DNA from: Endoryza foliicola
GTDB taxonomy: Bacteria > Bacteroidota > Bacteroidia > Chitinophagales > Chitinophagaceae
Reading direction: 5' to 3'
DNA: 64,000 nucleotides
Assembly: GCA_965226965.1 (NCBI GenBank)
Contig: OZ245715.1
Span: 2,170,001 to 2,234,000, forward strand
Below the pieces are notes generated by a model. The model worked only from the letters and a program-made list of their open reading frames with translations. It searched no databases and was not told the DNA's origin. Numbering within the stretch: position 1 is the first letter of the stretch; each line of letters starts with the position of its first letter. Of this stretch, positions 35,033-43,292 are shown piece after piece. The position numbers and the translations under genes are program-made.

Positions 35033-35779
35033 ATGCTGAAAAAGGAGCGTCAAAACTACATTCTGCATCAGATCAACCTGCACAACAAAGTGTTGACTGC
35101 AGATCTTTGTGCAGCCATCGATGTGTCGGAAGACACTATTCGGCGCGACCTCCAAGAACTGTCAGACGAAGGCCGACTGTTTAAAGTGCACGGCGGTGCT
35201 CTTTCCCTCTCATTTCATTCTTCTTTTCGGAGCTCCAATATTTACGCCGCGAATGAAAAGCGCGTGATTGCTTCCAAAGCCGTACAACTAATTAAAGACG
35301 GGATGTATGTAATGACCACCGGTGGCTCTACCATTCTGGAAATGATCCGAATGTTACCCGAGCAACTCACCGCAACGTTCATCACTACCAGTATTCCGGC
35401 AGCAGTTGAATACTTGCAACATCCTAATATCAAATTGATTCAAATTGGAGACATCGTTTCCAAACAAGCACAAATGGCTGTGGGCGGACAAGCGATTCGG
35501 CAAATTCGCCAAATTCAAGCCGATCTCTGTATCCTCGGTACCAATGCAATTGACTCACAAAAAGGTATAACTGATAGTGATTGGGAAGTAGTACAAGTGA
35601 AGCAAGCTATGATAGAATCGAGCGAGAAAGTAATGAGTGTTGCCATTGCCGAAAAGTTAGACACTGTTCAACGCATCAATGTATGCGAAGCAAAAGATAT
35701 TGATTTCCTGATCACTGAAAAGCCATCAAATGATCTATCCTTGATTCCTTATGCAAAAGCCGGAATAACGGTTTATTAA
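35033..35779 (+). CDS. DeoR/GlpR family transcriptional regulator
   Basis: A 248-residue regulator with an N-terminal DeoR helix-turn-helix (ERQNYILHQINLHNKVLTADLCAAIDVSEDTIRRDL, with the recognition helix in SEDTIRRDLQELS) and a C-terminal sugar-phosphate-binding domain (MTTGGSTILEMIRML, LCILGTNAIDSQKGITDSDW). ATG 35033 gives the family N-terminus; the open frame extends 63 bp further without similarity. The SusC gene begins 18 bp after its stop, so it probably controls, and is co-transcribed with, the uptake pair. DeoR regulators normally sense phosphorylated sugars or nucleosides. Confidence 0.92.
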   Translation: MLKKERQNYILHQINLHNKVLTADLCAAIDVSEDTIRRDLQELSDEGRLFKVHGGALSLSFHSSFRSSNIYAANEKRVIASKAVQLIKDGMYVMTTGGSTILEMIRMLPEQLTATFITTSIPAAVEYLQHPNIKLIQIGDIVSKQAQMAVGGQAIRQIRQIQADLCILGTNAIDSQKGITDSDWEVVQVKQAMIESSEKVMSVAIAEKLDTVQRINVCEAKDIDFLITEKPSNDLSLIPYAKAGITVY

Positions 35780-35797
35780 AAACTTTAATAATTAGCA

Positions 35798-38700
35798 ATG
35801 TTTACAAAATCCATTCAGTCACCAAAACTTCGCGCCGTTCTGAGAGTATCCATGATACTGCTCTTGAACTTTGTGCTTACGGCGGCAGCCTTTGCACAAG
35901 TGCGCATTTCCGGGAAAGTGGTGGGCAAAGACAATAAGCCCATTGCCGGAGCATCAGTAACCATTAAGAACACCACATTTGGTACTTCTACAGAAGCCAA
36001 TGGTTCTTACACATTGAACGCAGAATTGAAGGCCGGAACTTATACTATTGAGTTCTCAGGCGTAGGTTTCAAGGCTTACAGTCAATCGCTACAAATTGGA
36101 TCAGGCGCCAGTTACACAGTAGATGCGCAATTGAGTGCCGATGCGTTGAATTTAGATGAAGTGGTAGTAACGGGTACTTCTGCCGGAACTACACGTCGTC
36201 AATTAGGTAACTACATCAGTTCTGTAAAGGCCGACCAACTTACCAAGGGAGCTTCAGGAAACGTATTGCAAGCCTTGCAAGGTAAAACAGCCGGTGCGCA
36301 GATCATTCAAAACAGTGGAGACCCAGCAGGTGGGATATCTGTTCGCTTGCGTGGTATCAGTACAATTTACAGTTCATCGGAGCCTCTTTACATTGTGGAT
36401 GGGGTAATTGTGAGCAACGCTACCAATCGTGTTACCAATACTCAAAGTGGTTACGACGGAGGTAGATTTGTAGGAACCATCGGTACCAACCGTTTGGCCG
36501 ATATCAACCCTGCCGATATTGAGCGAATTGAAGTGTTAAACGGAGCCGCTGCTGCAGCGATCTACGGTTCACGTGCCAATGCCGGTGTTATCCAAATTTT
36601 CACCAAACGCGGAACCAGCGGAACCCCCACTGTAAACTTCTCTTCTAGCGTAATGGTGAACCAATTGCGCAAGCAAGTTAAAATCAATGAAGCTCCTACG
36701 AAGTTTGGAGGATCACCTGATGTTCAAACGCAAGACATCCTTACTCCGGCTTTAACGAATACTACCAATGTAACGCGTTACAATTACTGGGATTATATTT
36801 TCAGAACTGGAATTGGTACCGACAATAACATCTCAGTTTCAGGTGGTGCTGCTAAAACGAAATATTATTTATCAGGTTCTTATTTCTCCAATCAAGGTAT
36901 TGTGGAAGGAACCGATTTCAAACGTTTCAGCTTCCGCTCAAACATTGAACAAACCATCAACAATTGGTTAACTGCCAGCATGGGATTGAACTATGTGAAC
37001 AGTACTTCTAATGAAAAACCTGATGGTAACTCATTCTTCTCACCAATGAACGGTGTAACCATCTTAGGTAACTTCCATGATATCTGGACACGCGATGCAT
37101 TGGGTAATATCAAAGCTGTAGGTGAAAGAGGTCGTGTTAATCCCGTTTCTATCATTGAGGATGTAAAGCAACGTTCCAGCACCAACCGTGTAATTTCAAG
37201 CTTCTCTTTGAAAGCAAAACCAATGAAGGGCTTGACTATCGACTATACAATGGGTATTGATAACTTTTCACAGCAAGGTACAACCTATATTCCTCCATTT
37301 GCATACAACGTGAATACCGCTTTCTGGGGTGGTGGTGCCAGCTTGGATCCAACCTTGAACGGTTATGCAAGTGCTGCTGTGAGCAACTATTTTCAAATCA
37401 ACAATGAGTTGAATGCAACTTATCAGAAAGAGTTGACGAAAAATATTGCGTCTACTACTCAAGTAGGTTATTCTCAACAATACGAGCGCTCAACCTTCTC
37501 ACTCGTACAAGGTAGAGGATTGGCTCCTTTCATTGAAACTGTAAACGGTGCGTCTACTATTTTGGCGGGTGCAGATCAGAGAGGAGAATTGAGCATTTCC
37601 GGTGGATACCTCCAACAGAATTTCCGTTATAAGAATCAATTGTTCTTAACCGGAGCTGTTCGTGTGGATGGATCATCTGTATTTGCAAAAGAAGAAAGAA
37701 ACCAAACCTATTTCAAAGTAAGCGGTAGCTATTTGTTGAGCGAGACAGAATATTGGAAGAAACTTCCAATCTCTTCTTGGTTCGATCAACTGAAACTACG
37801 TGCAGCGTATGGTCAATCGGGTAACCTTACCGGCATCGGTGCCTACGATCGTTTCAACGCGTATTCTTCAATTGCGTTTGTTGGAAGAACAAGTTTCACC
37901 TCAAGTACTATTTTGGCCAATACTCAAATGCGCCCTGAACGCCAAGGTGAGTTGGAAATTGGTACTGATATGAGTTTCTTCAATAACCGCCTCGGATTAA
38001 CTTTTAACTACTATCAGAAGAAAGTAACCGATTTGTTATTCGACCGCGTAATTGCTCCATCCAATGGTTTTAGCAGCCGTCTCGATAACTTCGGTAGCTT
38101 GGAGAACAAGGGTATTGAATTGGTATTAACCGGTTCACCTGTTCGTAATAAGAACTTCAACTGGGATGTAACTTTCATTTACAACCAGAACAGAAATAAA
38201 GTATTGAATTTAGGTTCTTCGCTTGCTCAATTCTCTACCAACGCGGGTGCGCCTATTGCCTTGTTACCCGGAGAAGCGGTAGGGGTATTCTACGGAACAT
38301 TCTTTGCACGTGATGCAAATGGTGGTCAAATAAAGAGCACTGCTGGGATCCCTTTAACAGAAAGAGGAACACAAACAACGGCTGCTTCTTACACTACTTC
38401 TCGTGATGCCAACGGATTGCCTACCGGTACTGTATTAAGAAAAATCATCGGTGATCCAAATCCGAAATTCACCGGTTCATTTGTGAACGAGTTGAGTTAC
38501 AAAAAACTGAACTTGAGAGCACAGGTTGATTTTGTTCAAGGAGTGGATGTATTCAATGCCGACTGGAGAACCCGTCAAGGTGTTGGTAACGGTGAAGTGG
38601 CTGAACAAGAACACAAGGGATTGTTGCCTCGCGGTTATATTTCCGGTGTGTATGCTATTGAAGAATGGCGTATCGATGATGGTTCTTTCGTGAAACTAAG

Positions 38701-38914
38701 AGAGTTGTCGTTGGGATACAATGTAGGTCGCATCAAAGGCTTCGGTGATTTGAATCTTAGTTTGAGCGGTAGAAACTTAATATCATGGGACAACTACAAA
38801 GGATTTGATCCTGAGGTAAATGCTGCAGGTCAGAGTACTTTGTTAAGAGGGATTGATTTCGGTGCAGTACCCATCCCACGCACTTTTGCATTCACTGTAA
38901 GAGCTAAATTCTAA
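35798..38914 (+). CDS. SusC/RagA family TonB-linked outer membrane transporter
   Basis: A 1038-residue outer-membrane receptor. After the signal peptide (about 1-34) comes a carboxypeptidase-like regulatory domain (VRISGKVVGKDNKPIAGASV, about 35-115), a TonB-box-like LDEVVVTG (about 123-130), the plug (LQALQGKTAGAQI, RGISTIYSSSEPLYIVDGV, ERIEVLNGAAAAAIYGSRA) and a 22-strand barrel ending in aromatic-terminal FAFTVRAKF. It forms a lidded importer with the SusD-like lipoprotein encoded 21 bp downstream. The substrate is unknown; no polysaccharide-degrading enzyme is encoded near it, so it may import a small glycan, a peptide or another nutrient. Confidence 0.96.
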   Translation: MFTKSIQSPKLRAVLRVSMILLLNFVLTAAAFAQVRISGKVVGKDNKPIAGASVTIKNTTFGTSTEANGSYTLNAELKAGTYTIEFSGVGFKAYSQSLQIGSGASYTVDAQLSADALNLDEVVVTGTSAGTTRRQLGNYISSVKADQLTKGASGNVLQALQGKTAGAQIIQNSGDPAGGISVRLRGISTIYSSSEPLYIVDGVIVSNATNRVTNTQSGYDGGRFVGTIGTNRLADINPADIERIEVLNGAAAAAIYGSRANAGVIQIFTKRGTSGTPTVNFSSSVMVNQLRKQVKINEAPTKFGGSPDVQTQDILTPALTNTTNVTRYNYWDYIFRTGIGTDNNISVSGGAAKTKYYLSGSYFSNQGIVEGTDFKRFSFRSNIEQTINNWLTASMGLNYVNSTSNEKPDGNSFFSPMNGVTILGNFHDIWTRDALGNIKAVGERGRVNPVSIIEDVKQRSSTNRVISSFSLKAKPMKGLTIDYTMGIDNFSQQGTTYIPPFAYNVNTAFWGGGASLDPTLNGYASAAVSNYFQINNELNATYQKELTKNIASTTQVGYSQQYERSTFSLVQGRGLAPFIETVNGASTILAGADQRGELSISGGYLQQNFRYKNQLFLTGAVRVDGSSVFAKEERNQTYFKVSGSYLLSETEYWKKLPISSWFDQLKLRAAYGQSGNLTGIGAYDRFNAYSSIAFVGRTSFTSSTILANTQMRPERQGELEIGTDMSFFNNRLGLTFNYYQKKVTDLLFDRVIAPSNGFSSRLDNFGSLENKGIELVLTGSPVRNKNFNWDVTFIYNQNRNKVLNLGSSLAQFSTNAGAPIALLPGEAVGVFYGTFFARDANGGQIKSTAGIPLTERGTQTTAASYTTSRDANGLPTGTVLRKIIGDPNPKFTGSFVNELSYKKLNLRAQVDFVQGVDVFNADWRTRQGVGNGEVAEQEHKGLLPRGYISGVYAIEEWRIDDGSFVKLRELSLGYNVGRIKGFGDLNLSLSGRNLISWDNYKGFDPEVNAAGQSTLLRGIDFGAVPIPRTFAFTVRAKF

Positions 38915-38935
38915 GACCATTTAAATTTTAGACAA

Positions 38936-40243
38936 ATGAAAAAATCATTCATAAATATTGCACAAGGGTTGGTGTTGGTTGCATTGATTGCTACTACGCC
39001 TTCTTGTAAGAAAGATTATACGGATCCTTCTCGTGCAACTGAAGATAAAATTTTCACAACGCCTACAGGTTTAACCGGAGTAACGGTTGGCTTACAGCGT
39101 GTTTATTCTTTAGGCAGAGGAAGTTCCTTCTACAATTCGGTTTCCATTGATGCTTTGGTAACCAAGCAAGTAAAAGTATTGAATGCCGGTAACCTAGCTG
39201 AAGCCCAATTGGAAACAGGCGGTGTAACTGTTGACGGAACAAACACCATGCTGTTAGGTCTTTGGACTACCAGTAACAAAATCATTTATGATGCCGATAA
39301 GGTAATTGCCAATGCAAAAAACCTTACCGATAAAGGATATGCTTCCGGCTTAATTGGGCACGCCACTATTTTCAAAGCCTTGAGCTTGGGCAATATGGCG
39401 AATTTCTGGACGCATGTTCCGGATGGCAATGGCGACAAAGTAAACTTTATCACTGCTACTGATGCGTACAATAGAGCCATCACTGCAATTGACGAAGCGT
39501 TGGCTGCCATCAGTGCTACTGCTATTTCATCTGCCTTTACGGCAAATATTCCGGCAGGCCTTGATATTCCCAATACTTTAAGAGCATTGAAGGCGCGCTA
39601 TGCTTTGTATGCAGGAAAATATGCAGATGCTCTTGCTGCCGCGAATTCAGTTGACCTAACAAAGAAATCTACCTTGAATTTCGATGCAGCCAATTTGAAT
39701 ACCATTTTCGAAACTTGTGCTTCTAACTTTAACGTATACCAATCTATTGATTCTACATTAGGGTTACCTGCAGGTATTCAACCAGATTTAGCAGATAAAC
39801 GCACTTCTTTTTATGTTGGATTGAGTGGTGCTGCTGCATGGCGCTGGGTGATTAAAGGATTTGGTGGAACCAGTACCGCAGCCTTCCCTGTTTATTTACC
39901 GGGTGAAGTAACCTTGATTAAAGCGGAAGCCTATGTTCGTCAGTCGAGTCCCGACTTAACGAGTGCATTAACCGAAGTGAACAAGGTTGTGACTAAAACG
40001 GCTGCTGCTGATCCTTTGGGTGTGGGTGCTGCCTTGCCGGCACTAACGGGCCCTTATACAGCAGATCAATTATTGACTGAAATTTACAAACAGCGTTGTA
40101 TTGAGATGTACATGAGCGGACAAAAATTGGTAGACATGCGTCGTTTTGGTAGAGCTACTACCGAGCGTACCAGAAGTTTGATGCCTTTCCCTTTCCGTGA
40201 ACGTGATAACAATCCGAATACTCCGGCTGATCCAACTTTCTAA
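38936..40243 (+). CDS. SusD/RagB family surface lipoprotein
   Basis: A 435-residue lipoprotein (MKKSFINIAQGLVLVALIATTPSC; lipid on Cys24) of the SusD superfamily, the binding lid on the SusC transporter. Typical parts are the helical pair ALKARYALYAGKYADALAAANSV and the C-terminal IYKQRCIEMYMSGQKLVDMRRFGR. It is shorter than most SusD proteins (480-600 residues), consistent with a compact, small-substrate subfamily. It is the last gene of the DeoR-susC-susD unit and is followed by a terminator. Confidence 0.93.
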   Translation: MKKSFINIAQGLVLVALIATTPSCKKDYTDPSRATEDKIFTTPTGLTGVTVGLQRVYSLGRGSSFYNSVSIDALVTKQVKVLNAGNLAEAQLETGGVTVDGTNTMLLGLWTTSNKIIYDADKVIANAKNLTDKGYASGLIGHATIFKALSLGNMANFWTHVPDGNGDKVNFITATDAYNRAITAIDEALAAISATAISSAFTANIPAGLDIPNTLRALKARYALYAGKYADALAAANSVDLTKKSTLNFDAANLNTIFETCASNFNVYQSIDSTLGLPAGIQPDLADKRTSFYVGLSGAAAWRWVIKGFGGTSTAAFPVYLPGEVTLIKAEAYVRQSSPDLTSALTEVNKVVTKTAAADPLGVGAALPALTGPYTADQLLTEIYKQRCIEMYMSGQKLVDMRRFGRATTERTRSLMPFPFRERDNNPNTPADPTF

Positions 40244-40269
40244 TATTTGGGTTAAGGATGATCTATAGA

Positions 40270-40306
40270 AATGGCCGGTCCTTTTTTGGAACGGCCATTC
40301 TTCTTT
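40270..40306 (+). terminator. Intrinsic terminator after the SusC/SusD operon
   Basis: AATGGCCGGTCC pairs with GGAACGGCCATT (11 bp with one bulged A) around a six-T loop, followed by a T-rich tail (CTTCTTT). It sits 27 bp after the SusD stop. Confidence 0.7.
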
Positions 40307-40359
40307 AAAACGTTGGAGTTGAATATTATTTGCTTGCAATACCTTTTAAAAGTATGTAA

Positions 40360-41028
40360 ATGCGAGAACAATTGATCAAGGACAGTTGGAAACTAAATGC
40401 TGCTCCTTGGAATAAATTGATTGAAGAGAATGCGTTGGAGTCGAGACGGCTGGTAACCAATCAGGCGATTATTGACGCTGTGATGCAAACCACTCCCAAA
40501 CAAGTATTGGATATTGGTTGTGGTGAAGGTTGGCTCTGTAGGGCCTTACACGATCGTGGTGTTATCTGCACGGGTATTGATTTTGTGCCCGATTTGATCA
40601 TTGAAGCCGTTAAGAAAAAGGGCGCCATGTATTTATTGGCGAGCTATGAAGAAATTGCGAGTGGGGGAATATTGCTGCCTTTCTCATACGATACCATTGT
40701 GATCAATTTTGCATTGATAGGCGAGGAGAGTGCAAAAAATTTGGTTCACTATCTACCAAAATTATTAAGAGATGGTGGGAGCTTGGTGATACAAACCTTG
40801 CACAGTTATTCTCGTCAACAAGCCGGAGACGATATCAGTGGATGGAAACAAGGTTCTTGGGATGGCTTAGGCGATTCTTTTGTGAAGCCATATGAATGGT
40901 ATTATAGAACCTTGGCCGATTGGCAACATCTCTTTAGTAGTGCAGGATTTAAAAATCTTGAGATCATTGAACCGAAGCACCCTGTTAGTGGAGTGCCGAT
41001 GAGTTATATTTTTAGTATGAAGAAATAG
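40360..41028 (+). CDS. Class I SAM-dependent methyltransferase
   Basis: A 222-residue Rossmann-fold methyltransferase of the UbiE/UbiG-like type. Motif I is QVLDIGCGEGWLCRAL (about 48-63), the acidic loop after strand 2 is TGIDFVPDL, and the catalytic-side strand is YDTIVINFALIGE. The acceptor cannot be predicted; size and motifs fit small-molecule methylases. It is a single gene between a terminator and a reversed mosaic repeat. Confidence 0.88.
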   Translation: MREQLIKDSWKLNAAPWNKLIEENALESRRLVTNQAIIDAVMQTTPKQVLDIGCGEGWLCRALHDRGVICTGIDFVPDLIIEAVKKKGAMYLLASYEEIASGGILLPFSYDTIVINFALIGEESAKNLVHYLPKLLRDGGSLVIQTLHSYSRQQAGDDISGWKQGSWDGLGDSFVKPYEWYYRTLADWQHLFSSAGFKNLEIIEPKHPVSGVPMSYIFSMKK

Positions 41029-41329
41029 GAGGTGTTCACCGCCAAGAGCGCGAAGAGCGCCAAGGAGTCGCAAAGTCTTTTACTTTTTTTGACCACAGAT
41101 ATCCGAATTAGTAGAAATTCTCACAGATTAGCCTCCGAATTTCAATCAGCCGATTTTTATTTTCACCGCGGCAGCGCAGCGGCCGCAGCGATAACGCAGC
41201 GCTAGCAGTCTCTCTGTATTGGCTCGCTTCCTCGTTCCTCGCTTCCTCGTTCCTCGCTTCCTCGTCTCCTCATTCCTGTATTCCGGCTGTTTCATTATTA
41301 ATTATTAATTCTTAATTATTAATTACTCC
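41029..41329 (-). repeat. Mosaic repeat in reverse orientation, order F-E-C-B-A, ending at the bioA promoter
   Basis: Reading left to right: an F module (CACCGCCAAGAGCGCGAAG), an E-like segment (GACCACAGATATCCG ... CACAGATTAG), a GC-rich C module (CACCGCGGCAGCGCAGCG) without D, several CTCGTTCCTCGCTTCC units (B on the minus strand) and an A module (CGGCTGTTTCATTATTAATT). The A end stops 7 bp before the bioA -7 element. No gene is present. Confidence 0.82.
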
Positions 41330-41335
41330 CCTCTC

Positions 41336-41343
41336 TATCTTTG
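41336..41343 (+). promoter_or_regulatory. -7 promoter element TATCTTTG, 4 bp from the bioA ATG
   Basis: A perfect TAnnTTTG with only four bases (CCTC) before ATG 41348. Initiation five or six bases after the element would fall on the start codon, so the bioA message may be leaderless. The same layout is seen at bshB1. Confidence 0.6.
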
Positions 41344-41347
41344 CCTC

Positions 41348-42706
41348 ATGAATTTATCGCAGAGAGACAGAGCCGTGATATGGCATCCATTTACGCCCCA
41401 AAAGCAAATGCCTGATCCTATTGCCGTGGTAAAAGGGGCCGGAGAATTTTTGTACGATGATCAGGGAAATGAATACATTGACGCTATTAGTAGCTGGTGG
41501 GTCACTTTGCACGGTCATGCTCACCCTAAAATTGCTGAAGCCCTTTATAAACAAGCGAGTACTATTGAGCAAGTTATCTTCGCAGGATTTACTCACGAGC
41601 CCGCCGTTCAATTGGCAGAGAACTTATTACCCTTACTTCCCGGCACTTTTCATAAAATTTTTTATAGCGACAATGGCTCCACCTCTACAGAAGTAGCCAT
41701 TAAGATGAGTTTGCAGTATTGGTGGAATGTGAATAAGGAGGGAGGAACGAGGAATGAGGAGGGAGGATCGAAGAAAGATCCAGTCTCGAAAGGCGCAGCC
41801 GATTCGGGAGGGGAGAGGAACGAGGAAGAAAGAGGAAGGAGAACGAAAGTGTTGGCTTTCAACAACAGTTATCATGGCGATACTTTTGGTGCCATGAGTG
41901 TGAGCGATCGTTCGGTGTTTACCCTAGCGTTTCAAGAGAAATTATTTGAAGTAGTATTCATTGATCCGCCAAAGAAAGGGGACTCATTGCCGGATCTGAA
42001 TTGGAAGGAATTCGCTTGTTTTATTTACGAACCCTTGGTTCAAGGAGCAGGCTGCATGCAGTTTTATGAGAAAGACGGTTTGAATGCCCTTCTTTCCAAA
42101 TGTAAAGAGCATCAAGTGATTTGTATCGCCGATGAAGTGATGACGGGGTTTCACAGAACAGGAAAACTATTTGCCTCCGAATACTTAGCTCATACGCCTG
42201 ATATTATTTGTTTGAGCAAGGGATTGACTGGTGGAACCATGGCGCTGGGAGTGACGGCATGTGTAGAGCGCATTTATCAAGCATTTGTGACGGATGATAA
42301 GTTGAAGACTTTCTTCCATGGACATTCTTTCACTGCCAATCCACTTGCCTGCACGGCAGCGGTTACCAGTTTGGAATTGTTGCAAGACAGCGATTGTGTT
42401 GCTCGCATCGAGCGCATCTGCAAAGCCAATACAGAATTCATTTCATCAATTAAATCGGATGAAGCGTTTGTTCATACTAAGAACCATCGACAATTGGGAA
42501 CCATTCTCGCTTTTGAAATTACTTCCGGGAAAGACGAATACTTGAATAGCATTGGTACGACCATTACAAAACTGGCTTTGGAGAAAGGAGTGTTTATCCG
42601 TCCGCTGGGAAATACAGTGTATATCATGCCGCCGTATTGCATTAGTGAGGAGAGTTTGAAGAAAGTGTATGAGGTATTGAGGGAAGTGGTGAGGAGTGTT
42701 CGGTGA
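41348..42706 (+). CDS. bioA: Adenosylmethionine-8-amino-7-oxononanoate aminotransferase with repeat-derived insertion
   Basis: A 452-residue class III PLP aminotransferase that converts KAPA to DAPA in biotin synthesis. Family features are WHPFTPQKQM, the BioA motif SSWWVTLHGHAHP, NSYHGDTFGAMSVSD, the Asp in CIADEVMTGFHRTG and the PLP Lys291 in LSKGLTGG. Residues about 131-166 are a highly charged stretch (KEGGTRNEEGGSKKD ... GGERNEEERGRR) encoded by purine-rich repeat DNA, where relatives have only a short turn between YWWN and KVLAF. The frame is open throughout and all catalytic residues are intact, so the enzyme may still work with a surface loop. No other biotin gene is adjacent. Confidence 0.93.
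   Translation: MNLSQRDRAVIWHPFTPQKQMPDPIAVVKGAGEFLYDDQGNEYIDAISSWWVTLHGHAHPKIAEALYKQASTIEQVIFAGFTHEPAVQLAENLLPLLPGTFHKIFYSDNGSTSTEVAIKMSLQYWWNVNKEGGTRNEEGGSKKDPVSKGAADSGGERNEEERGRRTKVLAFNNSYHGDTFGAMSVSDRSVFTLAFQEKLFEVVFIDPPKKGDSLPDLNWKEFACFIYEPLVQGAGCMQFYEKDGLNALLSKCKEHQVICIADEVMTGFHRTGKLFASEYLAHTPDIICLSKGLTGGTMALGVTACVERIYQAFVTDDKLKTFFHGHSFTANPLACTAAVTSLELLQDSDCVARIERICKANTEFISSIKSDEAFVHTKNHRQLGTILAFEITSGKDEYLNSIGTTITKLALEKGVFIRPLGNTVYIMPPYCISEESLKKVYEVLREVVRSVR
41738..41845 (+). repeat. Purine-rich (B-type) repeat insertion inside bioA
   Basis: Two purine-rich GGAGGAACGAGGAATGAGG-like flanks surround about 50 bp with an inverted repeat GGATC...GATCC and a TCTCGAAAGGCGCAGCCGA segment. The flanks match the B modules found between genes. 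The whole insert keeps the reading frame and has no stop codon in the sense frame. Confidence 0.8.
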
Positions 42707-42759
42707 GGTAGAGTGGTAAGAGGTGAGTTGTTGAGGCTTGTGCGGCTTCGCTGAAGAGT

Positions 42760-43070
42760 GCTTCACCGCAAAGTCCGCAAAGAGCCCTTCGACTTGGCCT
42801 TCGGCCAGCTCAGGGACCTCGCAGAGAATTCGCTGAGTATTTCGTTGCGAACCGTTGCGTACTTTGTTTCTTTGCGGTATAATAAACTGATTGAAAATTT
42901 TTAGTGTTTTTTTACCGCAGCGGCCGCAGCGGCAACGCAGCGAAACCCCGTGCCTCCGAGCCTCCGTGGTTCTGTATTTCCTCGTTCCTCGTCTCCTCTT
43001 ATCCTCGCTCCTGTTTCGCTGCTGTTCAATTATTAATTATTACTTATTAATTATTAATTATTCTGGCCCG
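42760..43070 (-). repeat. Mosaic repeat in reverse orientation between bioA and the small peptide gene
   Basis: It comprises an F module (CACCGCAAAGTCCGCAAAG), a CCTTCGACTTGGCCTTCGGC palindrome, a GC-rich C module (CCGCAGCGGCCGCAGCGGCA), B-type CTCGTTCCTCGTCTCC units and an A module (TGTTCAATTATTAATTATT). The order is the mirror of the plus-oriented copies, with A facing the downstream gene. Confidence 0.8.
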
Positions 43071-43127
43071 AATCTTGCCTTATCCCCATCGAAACACATT
43101 AGAACAACATACTAAGGGTAAGCTTCT

Positions 43128-43241
43128 ATGCGTTATACCTCAAATCCAACGATCAAAATGAAAAACATCGACAAAATCTTCCTACTCGCTACCGTACTCG
43201 GATACGTACTTGTGTATGGAATTATCGCCCTCATCGCCTAA
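43128..43241 (+). CDS. Candidate 37-aa single-pass membrane peptide
   Basis: A short frame from ATG 43128 (or the internal ATG 43158, giving 27 residues) to TAA 43241. The product has a polar N-terminus (MRYTSNPTIKMKNIDK) and one clean membrane helix (IFLLATVLGYVLVYGIIALI), ending one residue later. It lies between the mosaic repeat and the MuiA-like gene, 51 bp upstream of the latter. No similarity is known to me. The compact helix and the absence of repeat sequence make it more credible than chance, but there is no promoter match to support it. Confidence 0.45.
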   Translation: MRYTSNPTIKMKNIDKIFLLATVLGYVLVYGIIALIA

Positions 43242-43292
43242 TCCCTTTATGTAATATTCCTCGCTAGTGCATCCAGCAATAAACCATGCTGT

